This document shows positions 61,785 through 64,000 of a stretch of DNA of 64,000 nt, one piece after another (positions within the stretch are counted from its first letter, which is position 1; each line of letters opens with the position of its first letter). Source of the DNA: CAZDRX01 sp964508225 (GTDB taxonomy: Bacteria; Patescibacteriota; Gracilibacteria; Peribacterales; Peribacteraceae); contig CAZDRX010000002.1 of assembly GCA_964508225.1 (NCBI GenBank), positions 32,090-96,089 on the forward strand. Direction: 5' to 3'. A program made the position numbers and the translations under genes. Under the pieces are notes generated by a model, which saw only the letters and a program-made list of their open reading frames with translations, was not told the DNA's origin and ran no database searches.

Positions 61785-62575
61785 CGATTCACACACTCGG
61801 ACCCGCCGGCACGTTCTCGCACGAAGCCACTTTGCAGATCTTTCCGAAGGAACGGATCGCGTTCTCGCCGAACTTCGACCGGCTCTTCGATGAGCTCATG
61901 GAGAAGAAGGGGGATATCGGCGTGGTACCGATCGAGAATTCGCTCCACGGTTCCATCGATGAGATTCTCGATCTCCTGCGCGAGAGCGATGTGCGCGTCT
62001 GGCGCATGCACGAAGTCCGGATCAAGCATGCCTTCGGCTGCACCGACCCCAAGGCCGTGCAGAAAATCGCGAGCCATCCGCAGGCGCTCCGGCAGAGCAG
62101 AGCATGGCTGAAGGCGCACTTTCCCGACGCCGAGCATCTTCCGATGAGTTCTACGGCAGCCGCAGTCGAACTCGCGAAGAAAGATCTCTCCGTCGGTGCC
62201 ATCGCGTCGGCGGCACTCATCGGGAAGTCCGGCCTCACGCTCGTGAGTCAGGATGTCGAAGGCACGAACAACACGACGCGGTTCGCCGTCGTCTCGGTGA
62301 CAGATCCGTTTCCGGGCACGAAGCGCACGCAGATGAGCATCGCCATCCATCCGCATCCCGAGGAGGACCGTCCGGGACTCCTCCATCAGCTCCTTACGCC
62401 GTTCAAGGTGTACGACGTGAACCTGACGCGCATCGAGAACCGTCCGACCGGAAAGCGCCTCGGTGACTACAATTTCTTCGTCGATTTCCTCGGCAGTCCT
62501 GACGACGCCCGCACCAAGAAGGTGCTTGCAGAACTTTCGCTTCTCGCCGACCTCCGCGTGCTCGGCGAATGGTAA
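61781..62575 (+). CDS. pheA: Prephenate dehydratase with ACT domain
   Basis: The 264-residue enzyme makes phenylpyruvate. Its catalytic part has TLGPAGTFSHEATLQIF, IGVVPIENSLHGSIDEIL and EGTNNTTRFAVVS, in which the Thr-Arg-Phe motif is catalytic. From about residue 185, MSIAIHPHPEEDRPGLLHQLLTPFKVYDVNLTRIENRPTGKRLGDYNFFVDFLG is an ACT domain with an ESRP-like IENRP motif, the Phe-binding site in related enzymes. Phe feedback inhibition is likely. The start overlaps the tyrA stop by four bases. Confidence 0.95.
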   Translation: MTIHTLGPAGTFSHEATLQIFPKERIAFSPNFDRLFDELMEKKGDIGVVPIENSLHGSIDEILDLLRESDVRVWRMHEVRIKHAFGCTDPKAVQKIASHPQALRQSRAWLKAHFPDAEHLPMSSTAAAVELAKKDLSVGAIASAALIGKSGLTLVSQDVEGTNNTTRFAVVSVTDPFPGTKRTQMSIAIHPHPEEDRPGLLHQLLTPFKVYDVNLTRIENRPTGKRLGDYNFFVDFLGSPDDARTKKVLAELSLLADLRVLGEW

Positions 62576-62591
62576 TTCTTTCCCTCTTTTT

Positions 62592-63761
62592 ATGAGCCCG
62601 TCCCTCTTCTCGAAGCTGCCGGTCCCCAAACCAGATCCGCTCTTTGCGATCGGTGCGCAGGCGCAGGCGGCGGGTCCGAGTGCCATCAACGGGACTCTGG
62701 GAGTCTTCATGGATGAGGAGGGCGTGCCTCTCGTGTTTCCGAGCGTTATGAAGACCATCGAGTTCCTCGGCAGAAATCTGCAGAGTTTCAATTACTCCTA
62801 TCCGCCGCTGACGGGTCTGCCGAAGTATCGCGAGGCCGTCACGAAGCTGCTGTGTCAGGATGAGCGCGAGGTGATCGCATCCATCGCCTCCACGGGCGGC
62901 ACAGGAGCGCTCGCCATCAATCTCCGTCTCATGAAGATGCTCCTCGGAGAGGAGCACCCGTCCGTCATTCTGCCGTCCCCCGCATGGGGCAATCATCCTC
63001 CGGTCTGCAAGTGGGCGGGCTTCCGTGTGCTGGAGGCTCCGTACATCGAGAACGGTGTGCCGTCGGTGGATGCGGTCATTGATCTGGTGAAGCGTCAGGA
63101 GAAGCCGTTCGGCATCCTGCTGCAGGTCGGGTGTCACAATCCCACCGGTCTCGATTACACCGATGACCAGTGGTGCTCGCTCTTCGATGTCCTGCAGAAG
63201 AAGGAGTGCATCGTTCTCATGGACTTCGCGTATCAGGGATTCAAGGGAGAACCCGAGGAGGATGCACTGCCGATCCGGCTCGCGCGCGAGCGCGGACTCA
63301 CGACACTCGTGACGTGGTCGGCCTCCAAGAACCATTCCATCTACGGACTCCGGACAGGGCTCGCTGCCGCCTTCGTGAAGGACATCGCAGAACAAAAGAC
63401 AGTGGAGGGTACATACTCGGCCATCAGCCGTGGACTCCACTCCGCAGCGCCTACGTTCGGTCAGGAGATCGTGGCGCTCACACAGGAGCGCGCGCAGGAC
63501 ATGTGGAGAGCGGATCTGAGAAGCGCGCGTGAGACGCTCATGCGCAAGCGCCAGCGCATGCTCGAGAAGCTTCCTCCCTCATTCCATAGCGCACTCAGCG
63601 GATACGGCATGTTCGCCATGCTCCCGCTCACCGAGGCACAGGTGAACCGGCTCAAGCTTGAGCACAAAACATTTGTCCTTCTCGATGGTCGCATCAACAT
63701 CGGTGGCATCCCCGAGGCGAGGATCGGCGAGCTGTGCGAGAAGATCGGACGCGTGCTCTGA
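62592..63761 (+). CDS. Class I aromatic/aspartate aminotransferase
   Basis: The 389-residue PLP enzyme belongs to the AspC/TyrB (I-alpha) group: SYPPLTGLPKYREAVTKLL, LPSPAWGNHPPVCKWAGF, HNPTGLDYTDDQW (PLP-binding Asn), LMDFAYQGFKG and SASKNHSIYGLRTG, which holds the Schiff-base Lys. Being last in the aro operon, it most likely transaminates phenylpyruvate and 4-hydroxyphenylpyruvate to Phe and Tyr; this is inferred from context. ATG 62592 starts 16 nt after pheA. No terminator is seen between it and riboflavin synthase. Confidence 0.9.
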   Translation: MSPSLFSKLPVPKPDPLFAIGAQAQAAGPSAINGTLGVFMDEEGVPLVFPSVMKTIEFLGRNLQSFNYSYPPLTGLPKYREAVTKLLCQDEREVIASIASTGGTGALAINLRLMKMLLGEEHPSVILPSPAWGNHPPVCKWAGFRVLEAPYIENGVPSVDAVIDLVKRQEKPFGILLQVGCHNPTGLDYTDDQWCSLFDVLQKKECIVLMDFAYQGFKGEPEEDALPIRLARERGLTTLVTWSASKNHSIYGLRTGLAAAFVKDIAEQKTVEGTYSAISRGLHSAAPTFGQEIVALTQERAQDMWRADLRSARETLMRKRQRMLEKLPPSFHSALSGYGMFAMLPLTEAQVNRLKLEHKTFVLLDGRINIGGIPEARIGELCEKIGRVL

Positions 63762-63785
63762 TCACGTGCTACACTTCTTCTTCCG

Positions 63786-64000
63786 ATGTTCACCGGAATC
63801 ATCGAATCGACGGCCAAGATTCTGAAGCTCACGGAGAGCGGGCTCGTGCTTGCACGCCCCAAGATCTTCGACGATCTCAAGGTCGGATGCTCGATTGCGG
63901 TATCCGGTGTATGCCTGACCGTCACGAAGTTCGACGCGAAGTCGATCGGCTTCGATGTCGTGCCGACGACGTTCCTGAAGACGAAATTCAGGACATTGGA
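63786..64000 (+). CDS. ribE: Riboflavin synthase alpha subunit (3' truncated by window edge)
   Basis: The visible 71 residues begin MFTGIIESTAKILKL and contain DDLKVGCSIAVSGVCLTV and FDVVPTTFLKTKF. This is the first lumazine-binding repeat of riboflavin synthase, which dismutates 6,7-dimethyl-8-ribityllumazine. The rest lies outside the window. TACACT at 63770-63775 places ATG 63786 about 11 bases after a possible -10 box, so it may have its own start of transcription or be read through from the aro operon. Chorismate synthase, encoded upstream, needs flavin. Confidence 0.93.
   Translation, partial: MFTGIIESTAKILKLTESGLVLARPKIFDDLKVGCSIAVSGVCLTVTKFDAKSIGFDVVPTTFLKTKFRTL

Overview
The window reads as a GC-rich bacterial chromosome scaffold using the standard genetic code. 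It has one 10-N scaffold gap at 39002-39011. Several traits fit a Candidate Phyla Radiation lineage, perhaps the Peribacteria/Peregrinibacteria group: giant DUF11 surface proteins, VanW and SLH proteins, many lineage-private ORFs, compact ATGA-coupled operons and very short 5' leaders. That placement is inference; the window has no rRNA or other phylogenetic marker. A full chorismate/Phe/Tyr pathway would be unusual for most CPR.

Left part (1-26 kb). A partial surface protein of at least 2327 residues with about 15 DUF11-like repeats is followed by a VanW protein, an FTR1-type iron permease, a sensor histidine kinase with an EF-hand-like loop, and a helical-repeat protein. Next is a four-gene operon (12148-15933): an isonitrile-synthase-like (DIT1/PvcA) protein, an unknown protein, a cupin-like protein and a ChbG-type deacetylase. 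A leftward block holds a DoxX protein, a methyltransferase, two membrane/glycosyl-transfer proteins and a frameshifted membrane protein. Small genes follow: methyltransferases, a Tat-exported protein, a transglutaminase-like protein, a VOC protein and a secreted DUF11 protein.

Middle (26-47 kb). A strikingly AT-rich single-gene island (a SEC-C protein with a possible QxK nuclease core) abuts the 3' end of tmRNA. An 8-bp copy of the tmRNA terminus sits at the far border. Next comes an isoleucyl-tRNA synthetase with two complete histidine-phosphatase domains inserted in its catalytic core. After a peptidase and two unknown genes comes a stringent-response (RSH) protein. It can be rejoined in frame with an ACT-EamA segment once a LepA-like contig tail and the N gap are removed. 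Nudix, thioredoxin-like, metallophosphoesterase, secreted-protein and uvrA genes follow.

Right part (47-64 kb). An SLH-cupredoxin protein and four polytopic membrane proteins, probably GT-C glycosyltransferases, lead to a nine-gene aromatic amino acid operon. It runs aroF-aroB-aroAK-aroDE-aroC-aroQ-tyrA-pheA-aminotransferase. It is preceded by a short ORF whose 3' half is packed with Phe and Tyr codons, which looks like an attenuation-type leader. Riboflavin synthase starts at the right edge.

Translation signals: where a good promoter can be read, the start codon usually lies at or within about 15 nt of the predicted transcription start and has no Shine-Dalgarno sequence. Start codons were chosen with this in mind. 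The clearest exception is the small gene at 29920.
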